Below, in pieces: positions 39,116 through 51,701 of a DNA stretch of 64,000 nt; within the stretch, counting starts at the first letter, position 1, and every line of letters begins with the position of its first letter. The notes beneath the pieces were generated by a model. It had not been told where the DNA came from. It worked only from the letters and a program-made list of their open reading frames with translations, and did not search any database. A program made the translations under genes and the position numbers. Origin of the DNA: Enterobacter genomosp. O (GTDB lineage: Bacteria; Pseudomonadota; Gammaproteobacteria; Enterobacterales; Enterobacteriaceae); assembly GCF_001022965.1 (NCBI RefSeq), contig NZ_LECZ01000024.1, forward strand, positions 467,192-531,191, in the 5' to 3' direction.

Positions 39116-39964
39116 ATGAACTGTTTAATTCGCATTCGCCAGCGTTATGCAGGCTTTGCTCAAAGCGACAAAAAACTGGCGGATTTTCTGCTTTCTCAAC
39201 CCGATCGCGCGCGTCATCTCAGCTCGCAGCAGCTGGCGAGTGAAGCCGGCGTGAGCCAGTCCAGCGTGGTGAAATTTGCCCAGAAGATTGGCTTTAAGGG
39301 GTTCCCCGCCCTCAAGCTGGCGATCAGCGAAGCGCTGGTGAGCAACCCCAATCCGCAGTCTATGCCGGTGCATAATCAGATCCGCGGCGATGACCCGATG
39401 CGTCTGGTCGGCGAAAAGCTAATCAAAGAGAACGTGGCGGCCATGCATGCGACGCTCGATGTGAATACGGAAGAGAAGCTGCTGGAAAGCGTGGCGATGC
39501 TGCGCGGCGCCCGGCGTATCATTCTGACCGGCATCGGCGCGTCCGGTCTGGTAGCGCGTAACTTTGGCTGGAAGCTGACGAAAATTGGGCTTAACGCCAT
39601 CGTCGAGCAGGATATGCATGCCCTGCTGGCGACCGTGCAGGCGATGGATCCTGACGATCTGCTGCTGGCGATCTCCTACTCCGGCGAGCGCCGTGAAATC
39701 AACATGGCCACAGATGAAGCCCTGCGCGTCGGCGGGAAAATTCTGGCGATCACCGGTTTTACGCCGAATGCCCTGCAGCAGCGGGCAACGCGCTGTTTAT
39801 ATACGATTGCCGAAGAGCAGGCCACGCGCAGCGCGGCTATTTCGTCCACCAGTGCGCAAATGATGCTGACGGACCTGCTGTTTATGGCGCTGGTGCAACA
39901 GGATCTGGAGCGTGCGCCCGAGCGCATTCGTCACAGCGAGGAGCTGGTAAAGAAACTGGTTTGA
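39116..39964 (+). CDS. yfhH: RpiR-family transcriptional regulator YfhH, probable regulator of murQP
   Basis: Regulator of 282 residues with an N-terminal helix-turn-helix (about 1-75; GVSQSSVVKFAQKIGFKGFP) and a C-terminal SIS domain (about 120-265; AISYSGERREINMA). It matches E. coli YfhH, which has no assigned target and no murQP next to it. Here it is divergent from an etherase and permease for MurNAc, whose product MurNAc 6-phosphate is the kind of ligand SIS domains bind. Control of murQP is therefore inferred, not shown. E. coli MurR is a different paralogue. Confidence 0.88.
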   Translation: MNCLIRIRQRYAGFAQSDKKLADFLLSQPDRARHLSSQQLASEAGVSQSSVVKFAQKIGFKGFPALKLAISEALVSNPNPQSMPVHNQIRGDDPMRLVGEKLIKENVAAMHATLDVNTEEKLLESVAMLRGARRIILTGIGASGLVARNFGWKLTKIGLNAIVEQDMHALLATVQAMDPDDLLLAISYSGERREINMATDEALRVGGKILAITGFTPNALQQRATRCLYTIAEEQATRSAAISSTSAQMMLTDLLFMALVQQDLERAPERIRHSEELVKKLV

Positions 39965-39981
39965 GCATGAGCACGTAATGA

Positions 39982-40663
<682 letters not shown>

Positions 40664-40664
<1 letters not shown>

Positions 40665-41395
40665 TACTGACGCGCTTCCTGCATCAGGCGTTTCATCTCT
40701 GAGACCGCCTCTTTCAGGCCGCTCATCACCGCACGGCCAATGATAGCGTGGCCGATATTCAGCTCGTGCATTTCCGGCAGGGCGGCGATGGCTTTAACGT
40801 TGTGGTAGGTCAGGCCGTGACCGGCGTTAACCTTCAGGCCCAGGCTTGAGGCATACGTGGCCGCTTTGGCGATACGCTCCAGCTCTTTGGCCTGTTCGGC
40901 ATCGTTTTTGGCATCGGCATAGCAGCCGGTGTGGATTTCGATATACGGTGCACCCACGTCGGCCGCCGCTTTAATCTGGGCGAAATCGGCGTCAATAAAC
41001 AGGGAAACCAGAATACCGGCATCCGCCAGACGTTTGCAGGCATCGCGCATTTTGTCGATCTGCCCGGCAACATCCAGACCGCCTTCGGTCGTCACTTCCT
41101 GACGCTTTTCAGGCACCAGGCAGCAGAAATGCGGCTGAGTCTCGCAGGCAATGGCCAGCATCTCTTCGGTAACCGCCATCTCCAGATTCATACGGGTGTC
41201 CAGCGTCTGACGCAGAATGCGCACGTCGCGGTCGGTGATATGGCGACGGTCTTCGCGCAGGTGAACGGTAATGCCGTCGGCGCCAGCCTGCTCGGCGATA
41301 AACGCCGCCTGAACCGGATCGGGATACGCCGTGCCGCGCGCATTACGCAGCGTGGCGATATGATCAATGTTGACGCCTAACAGTAATTCAGCCAT
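40664..41395 (-). CDS. pdxJ: Pyridoxine 5'-phosphate synthase PdxJ
   Basis: Condenses 1-deoxyxylulose 5-phosphate with 3-amino-2-oxopropyl phosphate to make pyridoxine 5'-phosphate (vitamin B6). The 243-residue TIM barrel begins [18 protein letters not shown], and has EIHTGCYAD and [11 protein letters not shown] as the phosphate-binding loops. It overlaps acpS by one base and is separated from recO by 75 bases with a palindromic repeat. Confidence 0.97.
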
Positions 41396-41427
41396 GACAA
41401 TCCTCGGTATTTTGGTTCATTTCTCTT

Positions 41428-41463
41428 CCCCCTCGCCCTCCGGGAGAGGGCTGGGGTGAGGGG
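41428..41463. repeat. Palindromic repeat between recO and pdxJ
   Basis: CCCTC-CGG-GAGGG-type hairpin inside a longer inverted repeat ending GGGTGAGGGG, a shortened relative of the block at 8895-8976. It lies inside the rnc operon, so it is probably a weak or partial terminator or an RNA-stability element. Confidence 0.7.
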
Positions 41464-41470
41464 TAAAACG

Positions 41471-42178
41471 TTAACGTTTCGGCACAAACTGCCTGAATAA
41501 TTCGCGGCTCTTTAAGGGCTTGCCGCCAAGATACGGCTTGAGGGCAATGCGGGTAAAGCGTTTTGCCGCGCGCAGGGTGTCCTGGTCAGGAAACTCGCGC
41601 TCATACAGCGCCCGGAGCTGGCGCCCGGTGAACGTGCTGTTATCAATCACGACGCTGGCGATAAAACCTTTTTCTTCCCGATACCGGTAGGTCATCCCGT
41701 CTTCAACCTCGTCTCCACTTCCCGCACAATGCAGAAAATCGACGCCGTAGCCAAGATGCCCCAGCAGCGCCAGTTCAAAACGGCGCAGGGCGGGTTCGGG
41801 CGTGCCGGCTGCGCCAGCCAGCGCCTGGATACAGTGCAGATAATCGAAGAAAAGTTCAGAGAAACGAGTCTCATGCTCAAGAACCCGTGAGATGAGTTCA
41901 TTGACGTACAGGCCGCTGTAGAGCGTGATACCGGAAAGGGGGAGCGCCAGAGAGACGGCTTCGGCACTGCGCAGGGTTTTGACTTCCCCACGCCCGCCAA
42001 AGCGAACCAGCAGCGGTGTGAAAGGCTGTAAGGCACCTTTCAGATTAGAACGTTTGGAACGTGCGCCTTTCGCAACAAGGCGCACGCGGCCCGACTCTTC
42101 CGTGAAGACGTCCAGCATGAGGCTGGTTTCGCTCCAGGGACGACTATGCAGGACAAAGGCACGCTGCCATCCATCCAT
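41471..42178 (-). CDS. recO: DNA repair protein RecO
   Basis: Binds single-stranded DNA and SSB, and with RecR loads RecA at gaps. The 235-residue protein begins [19 protein letters not shown] (OB fold, about 1-80) and continues with a helical domain. It ends [13 protein letters not shown], seven residues shorter than E. coli RecO because the variable tail is missing. The gene lies 17 bases after era. Confidence 0.96.
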   Translation of the reverse strand: MDGWQRAFVLHSRPWSETSLMLDVFTEESGRVRLVAKGARSKRSNLKGALQPFTPLLVRFGGRGEVKTLRSAEAVSLALPLSGITLYSGLYVNELISRVLEHETRFSELFFDYLHCIQALAGAAGTPEPALRRFELALLGHLGYGVDFLHCAGSGDEVEDGMTYRYREEKGFIASVVIDNSTFTGRQLRALYEREFPDQDTLRAAKRFTRIALKPYLGGKPLKSRELFRQFVPKR

Positions 42179-42195
42179 ATGCGCGTCGTCTTGGT

Positions 42196-43898
<1,703 letters not shown>

Positions 43899-44000
43899 CT
43901 ATACACAACGACAGGGGATGTCGTTAGTTCGAAGAGATTTATCGTGGAAATAATTCGCGTAACCGCTAATTAAAGCGGCTACGCGTTCATTTATTGAGAA

Positions 44001-44975
44001 TTAATGGATTCCGCCAATACGATTCAGGCGTACTCCGGTCGGCCATTCGCCTTCCTGCTTCTCAAAACTCATCCAGATTGCGGTCGCTTTACCCACCAGA
44101 TTCGCTTCCGGCACAAAGCCCCAGTAACGGCTATCGGCAGAGTTATCGCGGTTATCGCCCATCATGAAGTAATGGCCAGGCGGTACGATCCAGCTGGCAA
44201 GCTGCTGACCCGGCTGCTGGTAGTACATACCCAGCTGATCCTGCGCGATAGGCACGGTCAGGATGCGGTGGGTCACATCGCCCAGCGTCTCTTTGCGCTC
44301 AACCAGACGAATACCGTTCTCTTTGGTTTCACCTTTCGGTACCTGGAAGAACCCGCTGGTTGCTTCACCACCGTTACGACGCGCAAAGGTCTGCACAAAA
44401 TCACTTGGCTCAACGTTTGAGTAGGTGATCGGCAGCGCATTTTCACATGCGGTACCGGAGCTGCAGCCCGGCTGAACGGTGACTTCTTTCGCAACCGGAT
44501 CGTAAGTCACTTTATCACCCGGCAGACCGACCGCGCGCTTGATGTAGTCCAGGCGCGGATCTTCCGGATATTTGAATACCACGATGTCGCCGCGTTTCGG
44601 ATGACCGGTTTCGATCAGCGTTTTCTGGTAGATAGGATCTTTAATGCCATAGGCAAACTTCTCTACCAGAATAAAATCACCAATCAGCAGCGTTGGCATC
44701 ATTGACCCTGATGGGATCTGGAACGGCTCGTAAATAAACGAACGTACCACCAGCACAATGGCCAGCACCGGAAATACTGAGGCGCCCGTTTCCAGCCAGC
44801 CCGGTTTCGGGCCGACTTTCTTCAGGGTTTTCGCGTCAATCCCATCGCCCGTGGCTGCCTGCGCGGCAGCCTGACGTTCATGACGTTTTGGGGCGAAGAT
44901 AAACTTATCCAGACACCACAGCAGACCTGTCACCAGGGTAGCAATGACCAGGATCAGGGCAAACATGTTCGCCAT
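44001..44975 (-). CDS. lepB: Signal peptidase I (leader peptidase) LepB
   Basis: Inner-membrane serine protease that cuts signal peptides from exported proteins. The 324 residues match E. coli. Two N-terminal membrane segments (about 4-22 and 62-78) precede the periplasmic catalytic domain, with nucleophile Ser91 (IPSGSMMPTL) and general base Lys146 (YIKRAVGLPGD). The conserved box GDNRDNSADSRYWG is also present. It is 15 bases downstream of lepA. Confidence 0.98.
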   Translation of the reverse strand: MANMFALILVIATLVTGLLWCLDKFIFAPKRHERQAAAQAATGDGIDAKTLKKVGPKPGWLETGASVFPVLAIVLVVRSFIYEPFQIPSGSMMPTLLIGDFILVEKFAYGIKDPIYQKTLIETGHPKRGDIVVFKYPEDPRLDYIKRAVGLPGDKVTYDPVAKEVTVQPGCSSGTACENALPITYSNVEPSDFVQTFARRNGGEATSGFFQVPKGETKENGIRLVERKETLGDVTHRILTVPIAQDQLGMYYQQPGQQLASWIVPPGHYFMMGDNRDNSADSRYWGFVPEANLVGKATAIWMSFEKQEGEWPTGVRLNRIGGIH

Positions 44976-44990
44976 GCCAACTCCTTAGGG

Positions 44991-46790
44991 TTATTTGCCG
45001 TCTTTACCAACGTGAAGAATGGCAAGGAATGCTTCCTGCGGCAGCTCGACGTTACCGACCTGCTTCATACGCTTCTTACCTTCTTTCTGCTTCTGCAGCA
45101 GCTTTTTCTTACGGCTGACGTCACCGCCATAGCACTTCGCCAGAACGTTTTTACGCAGCTGTTTCACGGTAGAACGCGCGATAATGTGGTTGCCGATAGC
45201 CGCCTGAATCGCGATATCGAACTGCTGACGCGGGATCAGCTCTTTCATCTTCTCAACCAGTTCGCGGCCACGGTATGGCGCATTGTCGTTGTGGGTGATC
45301 AGCGCCAGCGCATCCACACGCTCGCCGTTGATCAGCACGTCCACACGCACCATGTTGGAGGCCTGGAAGCGTTTGAAGTTGTAATCCAGTGACGCATAGC
45401 CACGGGAGGTGGACTTCAGACGGTCAAAGAAGTCGAGAACCACTTCCGCCATTGGGATTTCATAGGTCAGCGCCACCTGGTTACCGTGGTAAACCATGTT
45501 GGTCTGCACGCCACGCTTCTCAATACACAGCGTAATGACGTTACCCAGGAACTCCTGCGGCAGCAGCATGTGACACTCGGCAATAGGCTCGCGCAGTTCA
45601 TGAATGTTGTTCAGCGGCGGCAGCTTGGACGGACTGTCGACGTAGATCACTTCTTTCGAAGTGGTTTCAACTTCATACACTACTGTCGGTGCGGTGGTGA
45701 TCAGATCCAGATCGTACTCACGCTCCAGACGCTCCTGAATGATCTCCATGTGCAGCAGACCGAGGAAGCCGCAGCGGAAGCCGAAGCCCAGCGCCGTAGA
45801 GCTTTCTGGCTCGTAGAACAGGGAAGCATCGTTCAAGCTCAGTTTACCGAGCGCATCACGGAAGTTTTCGTAGTCGTCAGAGCTGACCGGGAACAGACCC
45901 GCGTAAACCTGCGGTTTCACCTTTTTAAAGCCTGGCAGCGCTTTATCTGCCGGGTTACGCGCACCGGTCAGGGTATCGCCCACCGGCGCGCCGAGGATGT
46001 CTTTAATTGCGCAGACCAGCCAGCCTACCTCGCCGCACGTCAGCTCGGTACGGTCAACCTGTTTTGGCGTGAAGATACCCAGACGATCGGCGTTGTAGAC
46101 CTGTCCGGTACTCATTACTTTGATTTTGTCGCCTTTACGCATGGTGCCGTTTTTAATACGCACCAGGGAGACAACGCCCAGGTAGTTATCGAACCAGGAG
46201 TCGATAATCAACGCCTGCAGTGGCGCATCCGGATCGCCTTCCGGAGCTGGAATATCACGTACCAGGCGTTCCAGCACGTCGGTTACGCCCACACCGGTTT
46301 TCGCGGAGCAGCGCACGGCATCGGTCGCGTCAATACCGACAATATCTTCAATCTCTTCCGCTACGCGCTCGGGATCGGCAGCTGGCAGGTCGATCTTGTT
46401 CAGAACCGGCACAACCTCGAGATCCATTTCCATCGCGGTGTAGCAGTTTGCCAGAGTCTGGGCTTCAACGCCCTGCCCGGCATCCACCACCAGCAGCGCG
46501 CCTTCACAGGCCGCCAGCGAGCGTGAAACCTCATAGGAGAAGTCAACGTGGCCTGGGGTGTCGATAAAGTTCAGCTGATAGGTTTCGCCATCAGTCGCTT
46601 TGTAATCAAGCGTTACGCTCTGCGCTTTAATGGTGATACCACGTTCGCGTTCCAGGTCCATGGAGTCCAGAACCTGGGCTTCCATTTCACGATCAGACAG
46701 GCCACCGCAAATCTGGATAATACGGTCAGACAGCGTCGACTTACCGTGGTCAATGTGAGCAATGATCGAAAAGTTACGTATGTTCTTCAT
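44991..46790 (-). CDS. lepA: Elongation factor 4 (LepA)
   Basis: Ribosome-dependent GTPase of 599 residues, implicated in translation under stress and in 30S biogenesis. G-domain motifs are [20 protein letters not shown] and NKIDLP. The LepA-specific C-terminal domain includes [20 protein letters not shown]. It forms an operon with lepB and is read after rseC with a terminator-like hairpin in between. Confidence 0.98.
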   Translation of the reverse strand: MKNIRNFSIIAHIDHGKSTLSDRIIQICGGLSDREMEAQVLDSMDLERERGITIKAQSVTLDYKATDGETYQLNFIDTPGHVDFSYEVSRSLAACEGALLVVDAGQGVEAQTLANCYTAMEMDLEVVPVLNKIDLPAADPERVAEEIEDIVGIDATDAVRCSAKTGVGVTDVLERLVRDIPAPEGDPDAPLQALIIDSWFDNYLGVVSLVRIKNGTMRKGDKIKVMSTGQVYNADRLGIFTPKQVDRTELTCGEVGWLVCAIKDILGAPVGDTLTGARNPADKALPGFKKVKPQVYAGLFPVSSDDYENFRDALGKLSLNDASLFYEPESSTALGFGFRCGFLGLLHMEIIQERLEREYDLDLITTAPTVVYEVETTSKEVIYVDSPSKLPPLNNIHELREPIAECHMLLPQEFLGNVITLCIEKRGVQTNMVYHGNQVALTYEIPMAEVVLDFFDRLKSTSRGYASLDYNFKRFQASNMVRVDVLINGERVDALALITHNDNAPYRGRELVEKMKELIPRQQFDIAIQAAIGNHIIARSTVKQLRKNVLAKCYGGDVSRKKKLLQKQKEGKKRMKQVGNVELPQEAFLAILHVGKDGK

Positions 46791-46952
46791 ATAGTTAAAT
46801 AATTATGCCTTACGAATTCCTGGAGGCCGCTGTTCTTAGCCTGACGTTTTTCAGTGCGAAAACGCAGCATTCTACACTACATCCTCGCAACCTGGAAATG
46901 CACTTAGAGACAGGTATAGCGTGAAGAAAGGACGTTTTCTGTTTTAGGGTGT

Positions 46953-46984
46953 AAAAAATGATAAAGCCCGATGGATCACCGGGC
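46953..46984 (-). terminator. Terminator-like hairpin at the end of rseC
   Basis: On the minus strand a GCCCG/CGGGC stem overlaps the rseC stop codon and is followed by TTTATCATTTTTT. It is only moderate in strength, so some read-through into lepA is plausible. Confidence 0.6.
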
Positions 46985-47452
46985 CTCAGAAGAGAGCGTT
47001 TCTACGCGAAGCTGGTCTGGCGCCAGCCCAACGCTAAGAATGACAGGCTGCCACTCCTCGCGCGCAGCGAGCGTCGGGGAAAGACCTTTAGCAAGCCAGA
47101 ACCCTCCCACGCCACCCAATGCGGCACCGCACATGGCGGCCACATCGGTGCCAAACAGCATCTGGAATATGCCGCCCATAATAAACAGCCCGACCAGCGG
47201 AGAGAGATAAACCAGCATGGCGGAACCGAGCAGGCTACCGTCAGCAATGCCCAGCTCTACCTTCTGCCCCGCCATCAGCGGCTGTTCACTTGGCACAGAA
47301 ATCGTGTGCGATGTTTGCGGCCCGAGCTTGTTCAGCACGCGACTGCCGCAGCCGGCTCTGGAGGCGCAGCTATTACATGAAGCTTTTACGTCGCAGCTCA
47401 CCAGCGCAACGCCGTTCTGCCACGATACCACCGTAGCCCACTCTTTAATCAT
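46976..47452 (-). CDS. rseC: RseC, SoxR-reducing / sigma-E regulatory protein
   Basis: Inner-membrane protein of 158 residues, last gene of the rpoE operon. In E. coli it modestly affects sigma-E and takes part in re-reducing SoxR. An N-terminal cysteine-rich region (ASCNSCASRAGCGSRVL, about 25-41) could hold a cluster or thiols. Two membrane segments (about 78-98 and 105-123) follow. Its ATG overlaps the rseB stop by four bases. Confidence 0.96.
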   Translation of the reverse strand: MIKEWATVVSWQNGVALVSCDVKASCNSCASRAGCGSRVLNKLGPQTSHTISVPSEQPLMAGQKVELGIADGSLLGSAMLVYLSPLVGLFIMGGIFQMLFGTDVAAMCGAALGGVGGFWLAKGLSPTLAAREEWQPVILSVGLAPDQLRVETLSSEAR

Positions 47453-48402
47453 TGTGCGGCCTTGAATTTAATGCTGTCGGAAATGCGCTTCGCCGTTTGC
47501 GGAGGGAGTTCACCCACAATGGTGATCTCTGCGTTATCGCGTACCGTGGTGCTGACCGTCCGGCGTCCGGTACGCAGCATTTGTTCGGCGCTGTTTGCCG
47601 TTGCGCGGTTGATATTCACCGAGAAACTGAATAACCCGTCGGAATAGAGGCGCGATTCCACCGGCGTTTCAATCGTTGGCAGCTGACGACGGCTGCTGGA
47701 CACTTCGCTAAACCCTTGCGGGATCCAGGACGGTACCCAGTTGAAATTAACGGAATCCCCTGCCGGAACAGAAAGCAGCGGCGGCAGGCTGGCTTTAGCC
47801 AGATTCTGCATGCTGTTGCCGACCTGATTATTCACACTGAAGGAGATAACGCGGAACTGTTCCAGCGTTTCACCGTCACGGTCAAGCAGGTCTACACGCA
47901 TGGGGAGTTTGGTTTCCGCGTCAATCCAGACAATATAGCTGTAGCGCGTTCCGTCCCGGGCAACCACGCGGATCACCTCGCACAGCCTGTCCGCAATGCG
48001 CGTACGCCCTACCGAAATAAAATCGTAGTAAGGGGCAAGCCGTTTGAAGTCGGTGTAAATAAGTGACGGCAGAGAATCAACGATATAGTCGCCATTCAGC
48101 GTGAAAGGTTCCAGGCCTGGCTCGAAATAGCTGATTTCGCTACCACGCTGGACAACTTCCCGACGCGGGCCATCCATCTGTAAAAGCTGGGCGAGCGGCT
48201 GATTATCAAGACGGGCATGACGATAGCGTAACGACTCGACGCCCTGCTTATTGATGCTGATAAATGCCAACTCGTAATTGAGTGACTGGCTGGCCAGATT
48301 CATTTGCTGCAACAACGCCCCGGATGAAACATCAGCCGAGGCGTTGGCAGAGAAGAACAGGCTACCCGCCATCAGAGACATGGCGAACCAAAGTTGCTTC
48401 AT
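47449..48402 (-). CDS. rseB: Periplasmic sigma-E regulator RseB
   Basis: Periplasmic protein of 317 residues that binds the anti-sigma factor RseA and protects it from DegS; it lets go on sensing mislocalised lipoproteins or LPS intermediates. Signal peptide (about 1-23, SANASA). N-terminal LolA-like domain (about 25-200) and smaller C-terminal domain (about 215-317). It overlaps rseA by one base and rseC by four. Confidence 0.96.
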   Translation of the reverse strand: MKQLWFAMSLMAGSLFFSANASADVSSGALLQQMNLASQSLNYELAFISINKQGVESLRYRHARLDNQPLAQLLQMDGPRREVVQRGSEISYFEPGLEPFTLNGDYIVDSLPSLIYTDFKRLAPYYDFISVGRTRIADRLCEVIRVVARDGTRYSYIVWIDAETKLPMRVDLLDRDGETLEQFRVISFSVNNQVGNSMQNLAKASLPPLLSVPAGDSVNFNWVPSWIPQGFSEVSSSRRQLPTIETPVESRLYSDGLFSFSVNINRATANSAEQMLRTGRRTVSTTVRDNAEITIVGELPPQTAKRISDSIKFKAAQ

Positions 48403-49052
48403 TACTGCGATTGCGTTCCTAAAGTTTGGTTTCCGGGCACCTGCACAGCTGCTTGCTGTGTTTGCGCCTGCTCAAACTGAAGCTGTTCAGAGTGCAGACG
48501 ACGCTGCAACTCGTAATCCTGCAACATCGCATTAATGCGACGGCGCTGCTCCTGAACCTGCTGTTGCTGACCGCCGCTGGCGGAAGCATCAGCCGGTACA
48601 CCCAGACTTACCGGGCTGGCTTTGCCCATCATCGGCAATGTGTTAAACACTGGCGCTTCTGGCTGCTGATTAGTTTCAGACTGAGTATTATAGTGCTGGA
48701 CGCCAACGATAACTGCAAGCGATACGCATGCAGCCACACCCATTTGGGTAAGCTGGCTGGCCCACGGACGCACCTTTTGCCAGAATGGCATTTTCTGCCA
48801 CTGGTGAGGCGCGGGTTGAGCTTCAGGAATCAGCGGAGTGGTCTGATGAACAGGCTCGTTCTCAATCGCCGCCATGACGCGGGCTGAGATATCGAAATGG
48901 AGAAACTCGCCGGTATCACCGCGGAGGGTGTCGCGGATGAGATGGTAACTCTCCCACGTTTCTTGCATTTCAGGAGAATGAGACAGCTCGTTGAGCAGCT
49001 CACTGTCCAGCGTTTCACCATCCATTAAAGCGGAAAGTTTTTCTTTCTGCAT
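48402..49052 (-). CDS. rseA: Anti-sigma-E factor RseA
   Basis: Inner-membrane anti-sigma factor of 216 residues. The cytoplasmic domain (about 1-95) holds sigma-E. One membrane segment lies at about 101-118 (MGVAACVSLAVIVGVQHY). The periplasmic part, rich in Gln (QQQQVQEQRRR and a Gln-rich tail), binds RseB. It is cut by DegS and RseP in envelope stress. The start at 49052 gives MQKEKLSALMDGE; the in-frame extension would overlap rpoE. Confidence 0.97.
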   Translation of the reverse strand: MQKEKLSALMDGETLDSELLNELSHSPEMQETWESYHLIRDTLRGDTGEFLHFDISARVMAAIENEPVHQTTPLIPEAQPAPHQWQKMPFWQKVRPWASQLTQMGVAACVSLAVIVGVQHYNTQSETNQQPEAPVFNTLPMMGKASPVSLGVPADASASGGQQQQVQEQRRRINAMLQDYELQRRLHSEQLQFEQAQTQQAAVQVPGNQTLGTQSQ

Positions 49053-49083
49053 GCCTAATACCTTTTCCAGTATCCCGCTATCG

Positions 49084-49659
49084 TCAACGCCTGATAAGCG
49101 GTTGAACTTTATTATCAATAGCTTCTCGCGCACGGAAAATTCGTGAACGTACCGTGCCGACCGGACAATCCATGATAGCGGCTATCTCTTCATAGCTCAG
49201 ACCATCAAGCTCCCGTAACGTAATTGCCATGCGTAAATCTTCCGGGAGCGACTCGATCGTGCGAAAAACGATTTGTCTCAGTTCTTCTGACAACATTAAG
49301 TTCTCAGGGTTCGAAATTTCTTTCAATGCGCCGCCACTTTCGAAGTTTTCGGCGTCGATTGCGTCCACATCACTTGAAGGCGGACGACGGCCCTGAGCGA
49401 CCAGATAATTCTTTGCCGTATTGACCGCAATACGGTACAGCCAGGTATAAAAAGCACTATCTCCCCGGAAAGAATCCAGCGCGCGATAGGCCTTAATAAA
49501 AGACTCTTGCACAACATCAGGCACATCGCCTGACGGTACATAGCGGGAAACCAGGCTCGCCACCTTATGCTGGTAGCGCACCACCAGTAAGTTAAAGGCT
49601 TTCTGATCTCCCTTCTGGACCCGTTCAACCAGGACCTGGTCCGTTAACTGCTCGCTCAT
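49084..49659 (-). CDS. rpoE: RNA polymerase sigma-E factor (RpoE)
   Basis: Extracytoplasmic-function sigma factor of 191 residues that directs envelope-stress transcription. Region 2 (about 1-92; DVVQESFIKAYRAL, FYTWLYRIAVNTAKNYL) and region 4 (about 120-190; GLSYEEIAAIMDCPVGTVRSRIFRARE) are intact and nearly identical to E. coli. The start at 49659 gives MSEQLTDQVLVERVQ. It has a sigma-E-type promoter upstream at 49742-49770, so it is autoregulated. Confidence 0.98.
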   Translation of the reverse strand: MSEQLTDQVLVERVQKGDQKAFNLLVVRYQHKVASLVSRYVPSGDVPDVVQESFIKAYRALDSFRGDSAFYTWLYRIAVNTAKNYLVAQGRRPPSSDVDAIDAENFESGGALKEISNPENLMLSEELRQIVFRTIESLPEDLRMAITLRELDGLSYEEIAAIMDCPVGTVRSRIFRAREAIDNKVQPLIRR

Positions 49660-49741
49660 CCGAGGTAATGTCTCCCCAAACCTAAATTCCACGCGTTATC
49701 GAAACGCCACTCTAAAATACCGCACTTTGAGCAAGCACCGA

Positions 49742-49770
49742 GTTAGAGTGTCTGATCTTCAATAAGTTCC
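49742..49770 (-). promoter_or_regulatory. Sigma-E promoter of rpoE-rseABC, inside the 422-base rpoE-nadB gap
   Basis: On the minus strand GGAACTT (49770-49764) and TCTAAC (49747-49742) are separated by 16 bases, a canonical sigma-E promoter. It lies 83 bases upstream of the rpoE start. The rest of the gap (49660-50081) holds AT-rich sequence that probably carries further rpoE promoters and the nadB promoter. No coding region of the expected size for the E. coli rpoE leader peptide was found. Confidence 0.88.
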
Positions 49771-50057
49771 GTAACGCCTTTGTTTTTGTTCATCGCGCCG
49801 CAGACTGTTCATTTTCTCTCATTATAAGTCTGTTCACGATACGCACCACTTTCTGACAAGAAACATCTTTTTCCCGCCAGAAGAGTAACGCAACCCCGTT
49901 TTTATTTCACCACAAAATCTGACGCTAACGATCTGCTTCGCAAAATAATTTCACTCATTTACCCTCCGTTTACCTCCGCTTACGCGTTTAGCCGTTGCAA
50001 CAACCTTTAAAAAAAACGTGCGATAAATCGCATCCGGGTGCTATTCTGACCAAACAC

Positions 50058-50075
50058 TGTTTAGTAAATTAAACA
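50058..50075 (+). promoter_or_regulatory. NadR operator of nadB
   Basis: TGTTTAGTAAATTAAACA fits the NadR palindrome TGTTTA-N6-TAAACA exactly. It ends six bases before the nadB ATG, just downstream of a possible -10 (TATTCT, 50042-50047). NadR represses NAD synthesis genes when NAD is plentiful. Confidence 0.88.
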
Positions 50076-50081
50076 ACAATC

Positions 50082-51701
50082 ATGAACACAACACCTGAAC
50101 TCCATTGTGATGTACTGATCATCGGCAGCGGCGCTGCCGGTCTCTCTCTGGCGCTGCGCCTGGCCGAGCATCAAAACGTTATCGTTCTGAGTAAAGGGCC
50201 GATAAGTGAAGGTTCCACGTTTTATGCTCAGGGCGGTATTGCCGCCGTGTTTGATGAGACAGACAGTATTGCATCCCACGTTGAAGATACGCTGATTGCC
50301 GGGGCCGGGATCGTGGATCCGCACGCCGCGGAGTTTGTCGCCAGCAACGCCCGCCATTGCGTTCAGTGGCTTATCGACCAGGGCGTACTGTTTGATACGC
50401 AGGTTCAACCCAACGGTGAAGAGAGCTACCACCTGACTCGCGAAGGCGGCCACAGCCACCGCCGTATCCTCCACGCAGCGGATGCGACCGGCAAAGAAGT
50501 GGAAACCACGCTGGTCAGTAAAGCGCTGAGCCATCCTAATATTCGGGTTCTTGAGCGAAGTAATGCCGTTGACCTGATTATCTCCGACAAGATTGGCCTG
50601 CCCGGCACGCGTCGCGTAGTCGGCGCCTGGATCTGGAACCGGAATAAAGAGAAGGTTGAAACCTGTCAGGCGAAGGCTGTGGTGCTGGCTACGGGCGGCG
50701 CCTCCAAGGTGTATCAGTACACCACTAACCCGGACATTGCCTCCGGAGACGGTATCGCGATGGCCTGGCGCGCCGGCTGCCGGGTGGCGAATCTCGAATT
50801 TAACCAGTTTCACCCAACCGCCTTGTTCCACCCTCAGGCGCGCAACTTCCTGCTGACGGAAGCCCTGCGCGGTGAAGGCGCCTATCTGAAACGCCCTGAC
50901 GGCTCCCGCTTTATGCCGGACTTTGACGCCCGGGGCGAACTGGCCCCTCGTGATATCGTCGCCCGCGCCATCGACCATGAAATGAAACGTCTTGGCGTGG
51001 ACTGCATGTATCTCGATATCAGCCATAAGCCAGCAGCGTTCATTCGCCAGCATTTCCCGATGATCTACGAAAAGCTGCTCAATCTTGGCATCGATTTAAC
51101 CCGCGATCCGGTACCCATTGTGCCAGCCGCCCACTATACCTGCGGTGGCGTAATGGTTGACGATCATGGGCGTACCGATGTTGATGGTCTGTATGCTATT
51201 GGCGAGGTCAGCTATACCGGGCTTCACGGCGCGAACCGTATGGCCTCTAACTCGCTGCTTGAATGTCTGGTCTACGGCTGGTCTGCAGCGGAAGACATCG
51301 CGAAACGCATGCCTTACGCCCGTGAGACAGAGCGCCTGCCAGCCTGGGATGAAAGCCGCGTGGATAACCCGGACGAGCTGGTCGTGATCCAGCACAACTG
51401 GCATGAGCTACGGCTGTTTATGTGGGATTACGTAGGGATTGTGCGCACCACGAAACGTCTTGAACGCGCATTGCGCCGCATCACCATGCTGCAGCAGGAA
51501 ATTGATGAATATTACGCCAACTTCCGGGTCTCTAATAATCTGCTGGAGCTGCGCAATCTGGTGCAGGTTGCCGAGCTGATTGTTCGTTGCGCGATGATGC
51601 GTAAAGAGAGCCGCGGGTTGCACTATACCCTCGACTATCCGGATCAGCTTGCTGAGTCCGGCCCGTCGATACTCGCCCCACAGGTTTACATAAACAGATA
51701 A
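50082..51701 (+). CDS. nadB: L-aspartate oxidase NadB
   Basis: FAD enzyme that oxidises aspartate to iminoaspartate, the first step of NAD synthesis. The 539-residue protein has the N-terminal dinucleotide loop [16 protein letters not shown], the succinate-dehydrogenase-like signature [18 protein letters not shown], and [26 protein letters not shown] near the active site. Divergent from rpoE; it overlaps the convergent trmN6 by 16 bases. Confidence 0.97.
   Translation: MNTTPELHCDVLIIGSGAAGLSLALRLAEHQNVIVLSKGPISEGSTFYAQGGIAAVFDETDSIASHVEDTLIAGAGIVDPHAAEFVASNARHCVQWLIDQGVLFDTQVQPNGEESYHLTREGGHSHRRILHAADATGKEVETTLVSKALSHPNIRVLERSNAVDLIISDKIGLPGTRRVVGAWIWNRNKEKVETCQAKAVVLATGGASKVYQYTTNPDIASGDGIAMAWRAGCRVANLEFNQFHPTALFHPQARNFLLTEALRGEGAYLKRPDGSRFMPDFDARGELAPRDIVARAIDHEMKRLGVDCMYLDISHKPAAFIRQHFPMIYEKLLNLGIDLTRDPVPIVPAAHYTCGGVMVDDHGRTDVDGLYAIGEVSYTGLHGANRMASNSLLECLVYGWSAAEDIAKRMPYARETERLPAWDESRVDNPDELVVIQHNWHELRLFMWDYVGIVRTTKRLERALRRITMLQQEIDEYYANFRVSNNLLELRNLVQVAELIVRCAMMRKESRGLHYTLDYPDQLAESGPSILAPQVYINR

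Noticed and set aside
49660..49860. Leader-peptide gene rseD upstream of rpoE
   Set aside because: Only frames of 10-17 codons are present before rpoE and none overlaps its start as in the reported E. coli case.
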